Assembly (NCBI RefSeq): GCF_013425765.1
Contig: NZ_JACCJZ010000017.1
Location: 372,001-436,000, forward strand
Length of the DNA: 64,000 nt
Reading direction: 5' to 3'
DNA from: Luteimonas deserti
GTDB lineage: Bacteria > Pseudomonadota > Gammaproteobacteria > Xanthomonadales > Xanthomonadaceae
Both the position numbers and the translations under genes were made by a program. Below are positions 7,905-16,372 of this stretch, piece after piece; position 1 is the first letter of the stretch; each line of letters starts with the position of its first letter. The notes below the pieces were generated by a model that ran no database searches, was not told where the DNA came from, and worked only from the letters and a program-made list of their open reading frames with translations.

Positions 7905-8369
7905 ATGGAGATCGCTGCCGCGCGTGTCGCCAGCTTCCATTACACCCTCACCGACGATACCGGCGCCGTGCTCGACAGGTCGCCGGACGCGCAGCCGCTG
8001 CAGTACCTGCACGGCGCCGGCAACATCGTACCCGGGCTCGAGAACGCACTGGCCGGGCGCAAGGCGGGCGATACGCTCGACGTCACCGTGCGTCCGGAAG
8101 AGGCCTACGGCCTGCGCAACGAGTCGATGGTCCAGTCGGTTCCGCGCGAGGCGTTCCAGGGCATCGATACCATCGAGCCCGGTATGCAGTTCACCGCCGA
8201 GGGCCCGGGCGGCGCGATGATGGTCACCGTGGTCAGCGCGGACGAGGCCGAGGTGCGCATCGACGGCAACCATCCGCTCGCCGGCCGGACCCTGCATTTC
8301 GCGGTGGAGATCGCCGCGGTGCGTGACGCAACGCCTGCAGAGCAGGCCAGTGGAAGCGTGGACGGGTAA
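7905..8369 (+). CDS. slyD: SlyD-type FKBP peptidyl-prolyl cis-trans isomerase
   Basis: A 154-residue FKBP-type isomerase and chaperone that speeds proline isomerisation in the cytoplasm. The order of motifs is that of SlyD: FHYTLTDDTGAVLDRS, the active-site strand LQYLHGAGNIVPGLENAL, VRPEEAYG, then the inserted-flap domain and a final strand HPLAGRTLHFAVEI. The His/Cys-rich metal-binding tail of E. coli SlyD is absent; the protein ends in a short acidic/serine tail. The ATG is preceded by AAGGAG seven bases upstream. The symbol is given by domain architecture only. Confidence 0.88.
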   Translation: MEIAAARVASFHYTLTDDTGAVLDRSPDAQPLQYLHGAGNIVPGLENALAGRKAGDTLDVTVRPEEAYGLRNESMVQSVPREAFQGIDTIEPGMQFTAEGPGGAMMVTVVSADEAEVRIDGNHPLAGRTLHFAVEIAAVRDATPAEQASGSVDG

Positions 8370-9207
8370 TCGCCTGACGCGGCGCGGGACGGGTCGGCCT
8401 CGGCGACCGCCGCCGGGCGACAGCGCAGTGCGGGCGGGGCACCCGGACGCCCGGATGTCGCTGACGCGCTCATGGCCGCCGCAGCCGAGCCGTGCTTCGC
8501 GGTCTGGAACGGCAGCGCGGGACTGCAGCGCCGCCCGGTCACGCTGCACGTCCTTCGAGCAGCGGCGCGCTTCGGCGCGCGAAGTCCTGTCCGGGGCGAT
8601 CGGCACGTATCCGGTGGGCCGAGCGGGTAGCGCTCCTGGATGGCGCCCATGTCGGGCGCGTGCCGCCGTGGTGAGGGAATTCACACAAGGCGATCCGCGG
8701 GCGCGCGCCTACCGCGGCGCCGGGAACGCCCATGCAGCCGCCCGAGACCCGGCGAGCCGGGTCTCGGTGCCCGGCACGCTCGCCGGAAACGCATCGACGC
8801 GGCTTCAATGCGGGGAATGCCCATGGACGTGCGCGGACCGGGGCGCCGCCTTTGCCATGCATGGCGGACTCGCCGGATGCGCATCGACACGCCCCTGCGG
8901 CGACGGACGGTGCGCGGCCCGCGCCGATGCACCGGATGACACAGTCGATCTGCGGCACGATGCCGGGCGCTGGCGCGAGCAGACCCGTGCCGATCGGTTT
9001 CCGACGAGCATGCGTGCCGGACGCAAGGGCGCGCGTCAGGCCGCTGGCGGCATCAGCCGCACCGGGTCGAGGTCAGCGATTGCCCGCCCGACCGGAGGCG
9101 GGGGCGACGTGCCGCACCGCATGCCCATCGTCCAGTGCGCCGGGCACGCGGGGACTGCGCGCCGGCCGTTAGGCTGGGGGCCACGATCGCCGCCCTGCCT
9201 GCCCTCG
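8370..9207. other. long intergenic region with a strong hairpin, no gene recognised
   Basis: About 838 bp between the SlyD gene and the acyltransferase. One plus-strand frame stays open through it into the acyltransferase, but its translation is arginine/alanine/proline-rich with no domain, so I treat it as chance openness in GC-rich DNA. The only clear structure is a perfect 11-bp hairpin at 8742-8767. No tRNA or small-RNA signature could be read. Confidence 0.45.
8742..8767. repeat. perfect 11-bp inverted repeat (hairpin)
   Basis: CCGAGACCCGG and CCGGGTCTCGG flank a CGAG tetraloop. There is no T-run on either side, so it is not a classical intrinsic terminator. It lies 370 bp past slyD. 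It may be a rho-assisted terminator, part of a small RNA or a dispersed palindromic element. Confidence 0.55.
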
Positions 9208-10497
9208 ATGACGCGAAGCACGAGAGATCCGTATCCGGACGCGTTACGCGCCCTTGCGCTGCTGGTGGTGGTGTTGGGGCACTGGATCGCCACGCTGCCC
9301 CGGGTATCCGCCGATGCGCTGGTGGGCACCGACCATCTGCTCGCAGTGTGGAACCCCGCGGGGCTGCTGACCTGGCTGGTCCAGGTGGTGCCCTTGTTCG
9401 TGTTCGTTTCGGCAGTCGTGAGCGCGGACGGCGTCGAAAGACGCCTCAAGGACGGGCGCCAGGCCCACTGGTGGGCCGGCCGGGCGCTCGGGCTCGCGCG
9501 CCCGACGGTCACCTATCTCGTCGTGCTGGTCGGCCTCGCGCTCGCCGCCGTCGTGGGACATGGCGGCCTGCTGCGGGTGTTCAACACGTCGCTGACCGTC
9601 CATCTGTGGTTCCTGCTGATGCTGCTCACGGTGCAGGCGCTGCTCCCCTGGTGTCTGCGCCTCGACGCGCGGCACGGCTTGCGGGCGGTCGTCGCACTGG
9701 TGGCGCTGGCGGCGGTGCTGGATCTCATCCGCGGCGGCGTGACCGCGCCCGTCGAGCTGCGCGACCTCGGGGCACGGGTCACCGCACGGCCCGCCGGCGT
9801 CGGCTGGATCAACATGCTGGTGGTCTGGTTGATACCGCAACAGCTCGGAATCGCGTGGCGCCGCGGGCGGTTCCGCGGCGTCGCGGCCGGCCTGGGTCTG
9901 GTGGTGCTGGGCGCCGTCTGGCTGATCCTCGCCTTGGCCAGCGGCTACCCGACCGCGATGGTGGGCGTGGCGCTGGCAGGCAACAACATGCTGCCGCCCA
10001 CGATCGCGCTGGTCGGGGTGATGTGGCTTCAGGTGGGCGCGGTGCTGCTGCTCGAACGCCCGGCGCGGCGGTGGCTGGCAGGGCACACACCTGCGCGGAC
10101 GATCGCCGTGCTCGGGGCGCTCGGCATGCCGCTGTATCTGTGGCACAAGCTCGCGGAGCTGCCGGCCGCCTGGGTCGGGCTGCGGCTCGGGCTTCCGATC
10201 GATGCAGGAATGCCGGGCGAGCCCGGGTTCTGGCTCGGTCGTGGCTGCTGGATCGCGCTGTGCCTGGCGATGGTCGCGCCCGTGATCCTCGCCGTCGTCC
10301 GCTTCGAACTGCGGCGCACGCGGGACGTGCCGGCTGCGCACGGGACCGCTCGCATCGTGCTGGGCGGCGTGGCCCTGTATACGGGCCTGGGCGCCACGCT
10401 GGCGCTGGGCGCGTGGCCTGGCGCAGCGATCGGGCTCCTTGCGGTCGGACTGGCCTCGTGGAGCCTGCGCGCCGGAAACACCGGCGCGTCCGGCTAG
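9208..10497 (+). CDS. acyltransferase-3 family integral membrane protein
   Basis: A 429-residue inner-membrane protein of the acyltransferase-3 (OafA/NodX-like) family, which transfers acyl groups to surface sugars or glycolipids. The family signature is at the N-terminus: YPDALRALALLVVVLGHWIA, with the R-x-x-A...H pattern. About ten hydrophobic segments follow, separated by short basic loops. HLWFLLMLLTVQALLP and MPLYLWHKLAELP match later family positions. The ATG is chosen because the family signature begins eight residues later. No glycan genes adjoin it, so the acceptor cannot be named. Confidence 0.85.
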   Translation: MTRSTRDPYPDALRALALLVVVLGHWIATLPRVSADALVGTDHLLAVWNPAGLLTWLVQVVPLFVFVSAVVSADGVERRLKDGRQAHWWAGRALGLARPTVTYLVVLVGLALAAVVGHGGLLRVFNTSLTVHLWFLLMLLTVQALLPWCLRLDARHGLRAVVALVALAAVLDLIRGGVTAPVELRDLGARVTARPAGVGWINMLVVWLIPQQLGIAWRRGRFRGVAAGLGLVVLGAVWLILALASGYPTAMVGVALAGNNMLPPTIALVGVMWLQVGAVLLLERPARRWLAGHTPARTIAVLGALGMPLYLWHKLAELPAAWVGLRLGLPIDAGMPGEPGFWLGRGCWIALCLAMVAPVILAVVRFELRRTRDVPAAHGTARIVLGGVALYTGLGATLALGAWPGAAIGLLAVGLASWSLRAGNTGASG

Positions 10498-10550
10498 GCC
10501 CGTCTGCACGACCTCTGCGACAGGCAGGATGCTGCGAGCATGGAAAGCGC

Positions 10551-10573
10551 GCGTGCCGCGATACGCGGCACGC
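10551..10573. terminator. hairpin between convergent genes
   Basis: GCGTGCCGCG and CGCGGCACGC form a perfect 10-bp stem around a three-base ATA loop. It lies between the acyltransferase stop and the stop of the convergent small gene. With no T-tract, a bidirectional termination role is plausible but unproven. Confidence 0.5.
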
Positions 10574-10615
10574 AAGCCGCGGCGACCGGCGCCGCGGACC
10601 GGGTTGGAACGGGAG

Positions 10616-10849
10616 TCAGCTGCCGGGCGTGGTGCGCCGGTGCACTCGCGGCGCAGCGGTGTCGGGGGCGTCTGCGGCGGCCGGGACAGGCTCGGACGCG
10701 TCCGGCGCGGACGCGATGCCGTCGTCCTGCTCCTGCTCCGGCGCCTTGGCGGCGCGCGCTTCGCGCTTGCGCGCGTCTTTCGCGTCCTGCTTCTTCTGCT
10801 TGGCCAGCTCGCGCTGACGCTTTTCGAATCCGTAATTGATCTTCGCCAA
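10616..10849 (-). CDS. small basic conserved protein (MAKINYGFEKRQ type), 77 residues
   Basis: A 77-residue protein translated from a TTG start, supported by AAGGAG eight bases upstream. The N-terminal half (INYGFEKRQRELAKQKKQDA) is a highly charged helix; the C-terminal half is an Ala/Pro/Asp-rich disordered tail. I recall this NYGFEKRQ-x-E-x-AK-x-KK start as a conserved small protein in proteobacteria, without known function. It has no membrane segment. It lies just downstream of another small basic gene on the same strand and may share its transcript. Confidence 0.72.
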   Translation of the reverse strand: MAKINYGFEKRQRELAKQKKQDAKDARKREARAAKAPEQEQDDGIASAPDASEPVPAAADAPDTAAPRVHRRTTPGS

Positions 10850-10878
10850 GTGGGCGTCTCCTTCTGCGGCGTGGGGAA

Positions 10879-11127
10879 TCAGCGACGCGCGCGGGTCGCC
10901 GCGGCGGGCGCGGCTACGGCGGGTGTCACCGCCGCGCCGCTGGCGGGCGTGACACGGCGCTGGATCGGGGTGTTGCCGAGCACTTCGACCTTGCCCCCTG
11001 CCTTGCGGAATGCGGCAATGTCCGCGGCGATGCGGTCATGGCTCAGCGTCGGGGCCTGCTTGGACTTGCGTTCGGCGGTCGGCAGCGGGGCCTTCTGGGG
11101 TGCTGCGGGCTTGGTGCTGGTGGACAT
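10879..11127 (-). CDS. small protein with a GGKVEVLG motif, paralogue of the gene at 40602-40841
   Basis: An 82-residue protein. A charged, disordered N-terminus leads to a conserved core, RIAADIAAFRKAGGKVEVLG followed by NTPIQRR (about 42-68), then an Ala/Thr-rich tail ending in RARR. The same core (RIAxDxxxFRxxGGxVEVLGxT...R) recurs in the 79-residue protein at 40602-40841. The pattern faintly recalls the small RNA-polymerase regulator SutA of Pseudomonas, but that is from memory and weak. The ATG is preceded by GGAGG about six bases upstream. Its stop is about 30 bp from the TTG-started small gene on the same strand. Confidence 0.75.
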   Translation of the reverse strand: MSTSTKPAAPQKAPLPTAERKSKQAPTLSHDRIAADIAAFRKAGGKVEVLGNTPIQRRVTPASGAAVTPAVAAPAAATRARR

Positions 11128-11658
11128 GAAGCCTCCAATCGTTCCATTGCGGATGGTGCGGTGCGCCCGCATCCGGCTGGGCCGGGACGGGCACGAAGGT
11201 GTTGGACCGGGCCGATGCGGACAGGGCCGCCTGCGGTACGGAATCAGCGGTCCGGCCGGGGCGGCCAGGGCCTGGTAGCGGGGAATCCGCGAAGCGGGCG
11301 GCGCGACGGGCGCGGGGCGACCGGTGCGGCGTGGTGCATGCGCGGCGGATCCGGTGCCGGACCATGGTACGCGCTTTCGCGCGGCGACGCAGACGGACCT
11401 GAACGCCCGCCCACAAACCGGCTGTCGCTCCGAGACCTCCGTAGCGCGGGCTTGCGGCCAGGGCGGCCGGTGCCGGCAGGCACACCCGCGTCGACGACAC
11501 CGGGGCGTCCGGCCACTCGTCAGCGTGGCTCCGCATGACCGCCGGATGCGCGCGCCGGGCCGGCAAACGGGCAGCCACGCATGCCCGATGCCCGTTTCCG
11601 GCCGGTGTCCCGGTGGTGACGCTCACCCGGCCTGCGGCCACCCGCAGGCCGGGGAGGC
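11128..11658. other. intergenic region, no gene recognised
   Basis: About 530 bp between the end of the TonB-dependent receptor and the small-gene pair, all on the minus strand. Frames here are Arg/Pro/Gly-rich with no motifs. The only structure is a hairpin directly after the receptor stop. The part next to the small gene should hold its promoter, which I could not identify. Confidence 0.45.
11628..11651 (-). terminator. probable hairpin terminator of the TonB-dependent receptor gene
   Basis: CGGCCTGCGG and CCGCAGGCCG form a perfect 10-bp stem with a four-base loop, about eight bases after the receptor stop codon. There is no T-run after it, so termination may be weak or rho-assisted. Confidence 0.5.
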
Positions 11659-14256
11659 TCAGAACGTCCAGCCGACGCGCGCGTAATAGAAGCCGCCGTT
11701 GAAGCCGTAGGGCGAATGCACGGGGTATGCGGCGCCCGCCACCGATGCGCCCCAGGGATTGTCGACCGGCACCTTGTCCAGGAGGTTCTGCGCGCCGAGG
11801 CTGAGGTACAGGCCCGACGCGAACGTCCAGCCGATCTCGGCGTCCACGATCACCGCGCTGCCGTCGTAGATCGGCAGGCCGCCGTCCTCGACCCGGATCA
11901 CCGCACTGTCGACGTGGTCCTCGTACCAGGACCCGTAGTACGCCAGGCGCAGGTTGGCGTGGAACACGTCGCGCCGGTGGTTGACGCTCAGATAACCCTT
12001 GGTTCGCGGAAGGGACTCCTCGATCTTGTAGACCCGGGCCTCGTCGACGAAATCCGGATTGAAGCGGTTCACGCGGGTGCGGTTCCAGTTGGCGGCCAGG
12101 GAATAGGTCGTGGTGCCGCCGAAGTGGTCGGTCTCCACGCTGGTCACCACGTCGAGGCCCGTCGTGGTGGTGTCGAAGGCATTACCGAAATAGGTGACCG
12201 AGGTCAGCGAGGCCGCCTCCGGGTTGCCCGAAGCCACCAGTGCCGCGCGCTCAGCGTCGCTCAGTTCGAAGCTCGAACTCAATGCGATGCGGTCGTCCAC
12301 CTCGATCCGATAGCCGTCGATGGTCACCAGCCAGTCGCCGCTGTTCCACACCAGCCCCGCGGAGTAGTTCATCGACTCTTCCGGCGTCAGCGGCTGCGCG
12401 CCCTTCAATGCGGCGATCGGATTGGTGGGGGGGAGCGTGGCGATGTCGACCAGCCCGGTCCCGGCGAAGGCAGTGGTGATCTGGCTGATGTTGGCCTGGC
12501 CGGGCGTCGGCGCACGGAACCCGGTGCTGATCGCGCCCCGCAAGGCGAAGGCATCCGTTGCGTCGTAGCGCGCGGTCAGCTTGCCGTTGGTGGTGTCGCC
12601 GAAATCATCGAAGTCCTCGTAGCGCAGCGCGCCGGCCAGCAACAGGCGCTCCGTGAAACGCGCTTCCGCATCCACGTAGACCGCCCAATTGCTGCGGTCG
12701 AACCTGCCGGCGGTGCGCGGGCTGAAGCCGTTGAAGCCGTTGGACCCGAGCGCGAAGCCCTGCTCGGTCAGGGGGCCGATGCCGGTCGAGGCGGCATCGC
12801 CTGCACGGATCTCGAACGCCTCCTTGCGCCACTCCGCACCCAGCGCCAGGCTCAGGGGCCCCCGGGTGAACGCGGTCTCGAAATCACGGCCCACATCGAG
12901 GTTGAAGCCGGTCTCCGTCTGCACGTTGCCCCCGGGCGAGAAGAAGAAGCCGTCCGGCTGGTTCGGCCCCAGCGAGGCGTTGACGGTATTGCGGATGGTG
13001 AAGTCGACCTGGTTGCGCCCGTGGGTACCGCTGGCGTCCCAGTGCCAGTCGCCCCAGGTGCCCTTGACGCCGGCGACGACCGAACTGTCCTTGAGCTCAC
13101 CGCCGAAGCGGGGTGTGAAGCCCCCGGGGAACACCGAGAGAAACGTGAAGCAGTTCGAGGGCAGCGCGGCGACTGCAGCGCCCACGCCCGCGTAGGGCAG
13201 CAGCGCTCCGCCCCCGTCGCGAAGCGGGATCACCGGGCATCCGCCGACGCCCGTGAGGTCGCCGACCAGCAGGGTCTGTCCGCCATCGTTGGAGTAGACG
13301 CCCGATCGTGAGGTCGGCGTGCGGTAGTAGAAACCGCCGTCCACTTCGCGCCTCGCATAATTGCCGAACAGGTACAGATCGACCGATTCGGCCGAAATCC
13401 CGAGATTGGCGATGACCTTGAGATCGTCCTTGATCTTCGGCGAGCCCCAGATCTGCGCCGGGTCGGGGACGCCGGGGTAGCCGGCCGCGGCGGCTTCGGC
13501 GGCGTCGTCGCGCTGCACGCTGCGCGAGGTGGCATCGGCGCTGCGCCATTCCGCGGTCAGCGTGGCGAAACCGCGCTCGGTCAACGGCAGGCCGACCTGT
13601 GCGCTGTACTGGGTGGTGAAGCCGTCGCCCTCGTAAAACTGGCCGGCGAACACTTCCGCCGCGCCGCCCTCGCGGCGTTGCTTGAGGCCGAAATTGATCA
13701 CGCCGGCGATCGCGTCGGACCCGTATTGCGCGGCGGCGCCGTCGCGCAGGACTTCGACCTGTTCCAGCGCCAGCGACGGAAACACCGAAAGGTCGGGCCC
13801 TTGTGCCCCATCGGACAGGCCGTGACCGAGGAAGGTGATGACCGCCGAGCGGTGGAAGCGCTTGCCGTTGACCAGCACCAGGGTGTTGTCGGGTGGCAGC
13901 CCGCGCAGGTTGGCCGGGCGCACGAGGCTCGCCGCGTCGTCGATCGGAATCGTGCTGACGTTGAAGGACGGCACCAGCACCCGAAGCTGGTCGAGCGCGT
14001 CGGTCGCGCCCTGCGCACGGAACTCGTCTCCGCCGAGGATGTCGATCGGCGCGGCCGACGACGCCGCCGAGCGGGGCTGGCTGCGGGTGCCGAGCACCGA
14101 GACCGTGTCCAGCGACGTGGCCTCCTGCTGCGGCGGCGATGGCGCAGGCGTCTGCGCGGACGCCGGGATCGCCATCCCGGCCGTGGCAAGTGCGAGCGAG
14201 AAGCTGATGGCCCGGGCCAGCCGGGTCGGTGCGAACTGCAAGTTGCGGTCTTCCAT
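11659..14256 (-). CDS. TonB-dependent receptor (outer membrane)
   Basis: An 865-residue TonB-dependent outer-membrane transporter. It has a signal peptide ending in ASAQ (about 35), a TonB-box-like segment (LDTVSVLGTRS, about 49-59), a plug domain (DQLRVLVPSFNV; VRPANLRGLPPDNTLVLVNGKR; VEVLRDGAAAQYGSDAIAGVINF) and a long beta-barrel of alternating aromatic strands ending in FYYARVGWTF, the C-terminal aromatic signature for outer-membrane assembly. No N-terminal STN signalling domain and no adjacent FecIR pair are present. The strands DTTTTGLDVVTSVETD and NLLDKVPVDNPWG fit the large xanthomonad receptor families of unknown substrate. No sugar or iron genes adjoin, so the ligand is open. Confidence 0.93.
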   Translation of the reverse strand: MEDRNLQFAPTRLARAISFSLALATAGMAIPASAQTPAPSPPQQEATSLDTVSVLGTRSQPRSAASSAAPIDILGGDEFRAQGATDALDQLRVLVPSFNVSTIPIDDAASLVRPANLRGLPPDNTLVLVNGKRFHRSAVITFLGHGLSDGAQGPDLSVFPSLALEQVEVLRDGAAAQYGSDAIAGVINFGLKQRREGGAAEVFAGQFYEGDGFTTQYSAQVGLPLTERGFATLTAEWRSADATSRSVQRDDAAEAAAAGYPGVPDPAQIWGSPKIKDDLKVIANLGISAESVDLYLFGNYARREVDGGFYYRTPTSRSGVYSNDGGQTLLVGDLTGVGGCPVIPLRDGGGALLPYAGVGAAVAALPSNCFTFLSVFPGGFTPRFGGELKDSSVVAGVKGTWGDWHWDASGTHGRNQVDFTIRNTVNASLGPNQPDGFFFSPGGNVQTETGFNLDVGRDFETAFTRGPLSLALGAEWRKEAFEIRAGDAASTGIGPLTEQGFALGSNGFNGFSPRTAGRFDRSNWAVYVDAEARFTERLLLAGALRYEDFDDFGDTTNGKLTARYDATDAFALRGAISTGFRAPTPGQANISQITTAFAGTGLVDIATLPPTNPIAALKGAQPLTPEESMNYSAGLVWNSGDWLVTIDGYRIEVDDRIALSSSFELSDAERAALVASGNPEAASLTSVTYFGNAFDTTTTGLDVVTSVETDHFGGTTTYSLAANWNRTRVNRFNPDFVDEARVYKIEESLPRTKGYLSVNHRRDVFHANLRLAYYGSWYEDHVDSAVIRVEDGGLPIYDGSAVIVDAEIGWTFASGLYLSLGAQNLLDKVPVDNPWGASVAGAAYPVHSPYGFNGGFYYARVGWTF

Positions 14257-14665
14257 GCGCTGCGTGTCCTCGGATTCGGATCGGTTCCCCCCCGTTCCGC
14301 GCCAGCGTGTTGCCCATGTGCTGCGCTGCAGCAGGCTTAACAGGAATGAAATGCGACCGCAATACGAGGGTCATGGTTCTGTGAGCCTGGCCCGTTTTCA
14401 GGACAGCAGGCCGCTCAACGGTGCTGCGGCCACGCCCCGTACAGCGCCTGGGCACGCGGCATAGTGGGCACGACGGTGGAACGCGGCTCGGGGGTGCGTG
14501 CGGAGAAGCCAGGCAGGGCTGGCATTCGCACTGCGTATCGGCGTCAGGGACTGGACGTCCCAGATCCGCGTCGATGGGACCGACGACGGGGGAACTGCCG
14601 CCCTGGGGCGCCACACTGGGCGTCTGCCCGCCTCACGTTGTGCTTCGGCTCCCGGCGCGCGCGCG
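14257..14665. other. intergenic region upstream of the TonB-dependent receptor
   Basis: About 409 bp between the end of the TPR gene and the receptor start; the receptor promoter must lie here. A possible sigma-70-like arrangement on the minus strand (TTGCGG, about 16 bases, TTAAGC) lies near 14335-14370 within locally AT-richer sequence. This is weak and not listed separately. No other gene is seen. Confidence 0.35.
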
Positions 14666-15763
14666 TCACCGCCGGGGTGTCGCGCCGGCGGTTCTGAGCC
14701 GGTCGAGTTTCGCCTGGTACCGGGCACCACCCTCCGCGTCGGCGAGCCGTCGCGCGGCGGTCAATGCCTTGATCGCCCCGGCAGTGTCGCCCTGCTGCAG
14801 GAGCGTCCGGGCGAGCGCGGAATGAAAGCGATGCTCGCCGGAATGCAACCGGATCGCGCGACGGTAGCGCGCAGCCGCCGTTGCAGGATCGCCCGCGCTC
14901 TCGGCCTGGTGGCCGACGATGAATTGATGGAAGGGATCGCGTGCGAGGACACGGTCGCTGCGCTGACGCAGTGGCCGGGCGCGTGCGACGTCGCCGAGCC
15001 GCTCGTACAGGTGCGACAGGTTGGCGAGCGCACCCCAGTGCTCGGGCTCGCGTTCGAGCGCGGCGCGGTAGTGCGCTTCGGCGGTGGCCGCATCGCCACT
15101 GCGCAGTGCGACCACGCCTGCATTGTTGAGCCCGTGTGCGGAGTCGGGATCCAGTGCGAGCGATGCCGACATGTATGGCACTGCGGCGGTGTAGTGGCCT
15201 TCGATGGCGAGCTCCATCGCCCGGTTGCTGTAGTACAGCGCCAGCAAGGCCGCGTCGCCGATCGCGCGCGGTGGCGCGCGCGTCAGGATTTCGTTCGAGG
15301 CCACGTCGATCGTATAACGGCGCTGCTGGACGCGAAGCCCCGTGTTGACGTGATTCGAGCGCACGAGGTGCATGTTCTCCTGACGCCACGAGAGCACCTC
15401 GTCGATCTGCTGGGCCTGGGCGTCCAGGCCCGCTTCGCGCGCGAGCGCCAGAGAGAGCAGCGTGAATGTGAGGCAATTGGCCTTGCGCGTCCGGTACGCC
15501 TCCTCGACGGTGTGGGTCGCGGCATGGTCGTAGGTCATGCCCAGTCCGCCTTCACCCTCGAAGAGGAAGCGCATCATCAGGTCGAGCCGCACCTGCGGCG
15601 CCGTGCTGCGGTCGTTCACCGCCTGCCGGAACGCCTGACGCAGCTCGGGCGGGATCGCCAGGATCCGGGACGGTGGCGGCGGCGTGTCGGTCGTGGCGGG
15701 CGCAGCAGATGCGACGCCCTGCAAGGCGATCATCAACACGGCGGCAAGCCAGCAGGCGCGCAT
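14666..15763 (-). CDS. exported transglutaminase-like / TPR protein
   Basis: A 365-residue exported protein. A signal peptide (1 to about 20, ending VASAA) is followed by a transglutaminase-like domain: THTVEEAYRTRKANCLTFT with C97, then SNHVN with H138, then YTIDVA with D153. This spacing fits a Cys-His-Asp triad. From about residue 165, TPR-like helical repeats follow (SNRAMELAIEGHYTAAVPY; NNAGVVALRSGDAATAEAHY; NLSHLYERLGDVARA; ALARTLLQQGDTAGAIKAL). The family is probably periplasmic and may cleave or bind peptides; activity is not established. The last residues are basic. It lies alone upstream of the repeat array. Confidence 0.78.
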   Translation of the reverse strand: MRACWLAAVLMIALQGVASAAPATTDTPPPPSRILAIPPELRQAFRQAVNDRSTAPQVRLDLMMRFLFEGEGGLGMTYDHAATHTVEEAYRTRKANCLTFTLLSLALAREAGLDAQAQQIDEVLSWRQENMHLVRSNHVNTGLRVQQRRYTIDVASNEILTRAPPRAIGDAALLALYYSNRAMELAIEGHYTAAVPYMSASLALDPDSAHGLNNAGVVALRSGDAATAEAHYRAALEREPEHWGALANLSHLYERLGDVARARPLRQRSDRVLARDPFHQFIVGHQAESAGDPATAAARYRRAIRLHSGEHRFHSALARTLLQQGDTAGAIKALTAARRLADAEGGARYQAKLDRLRTAGATPRR

Positions 15764-16372
15764 CGATCCGCTCCGCGGCCGTCAGTGGTCAGGCCGGTCA
15801 GTGCAGTCTAGGCCTGCCGGAGCAGCCGGCAATAGACCATCGGCCATGCCTGTGCGCATGCGGCGCGCGTATTGCGACGCGGCGCGGTCCGTCGCTCCGG
15901 CAAGGTCTGGCGAGAGGCGTGCCGAGGAGGGCGCGTTCTCGCGTCCATCCTCCGGATGCCACGGGGGCGAGCGCACCCCGAGGGCATCGCTGTCGTCGCG
16001 GTGCCGGCGGCAGCCGGTTGCGACGCGGCGCGGTCCGTCGCTCCGGCGAGGTCTGGCGAGAGGCGTGCCGAGGAGGGCGCGTTCTCTCGTCCACCCTCGG
16101 AATGCCGCTGGGCGAGCACACCCCCGAGGGCATGGCTGTCGTCGCGGTGCCGGCGGCAGCCGGCTGCGACGCGGTGCGGTCCGTCGCTCCGGCGAGGCGT
16201 GCCGAGGAGGGCGCGTTCTCTCGTCGATCCTCGGGATGCCGCAGGGCGAGCACACCCCGAGGGCATGGCTGTCGTCGCGGTGCCGGTGGCAGCCGGACCC
16301 ATACGGTCGCTCGGACCGACGCCCGGCGTGCGCATGGCGCTAGGCTCCGCCTGCACATCGACGGAACCGCCC
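15764..16372. other. 609-bp intergenic region carrying a tandem repeat array
   Basis: It lies between the divergent TPR protein and the threonine synthase-like gene. Most of it (15872-16296) is three tandem copies of a 133-146-bp unit. The rest has no recognised gene or promoter. Because the unit length is not divisible by three, no single frame runs in phase through the copies, so the array is noncoding. Confidence 0.7.
15872..16296. repeat. three-copy direct tandem repeat, unit about 146 bp
   Basis: Each copy opens with TGCGACGCGG(C/T)GCGGTCCG and ends with GTGCCGG(C/T)GGCAGCCGG. Copies start at 15872, 16018 and 16164. The first two are 146 bp; the third is 133 bp, chiefly through loss of a TCTGGCGAGAGG-like segment. 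Identity between copies looks about 90% by eye. The array immediately precedes the threonine synthase-like gene. Confidence 0.9.

Noticed and set aside
8323..9207. An N-terminal extension of the acyltransferase of nearly 300 residues.
   Set aside because: The extension is Arg/Ala-rich without domains or membrane segments, and the family signature starts right after the ATG at 9208.
15872..16296. Suspected CRISPR array or coding repeat.
   Set aside because: Units are 133-146 bp, contiguous and lack unique spacers, and the period is not a multiple of three.
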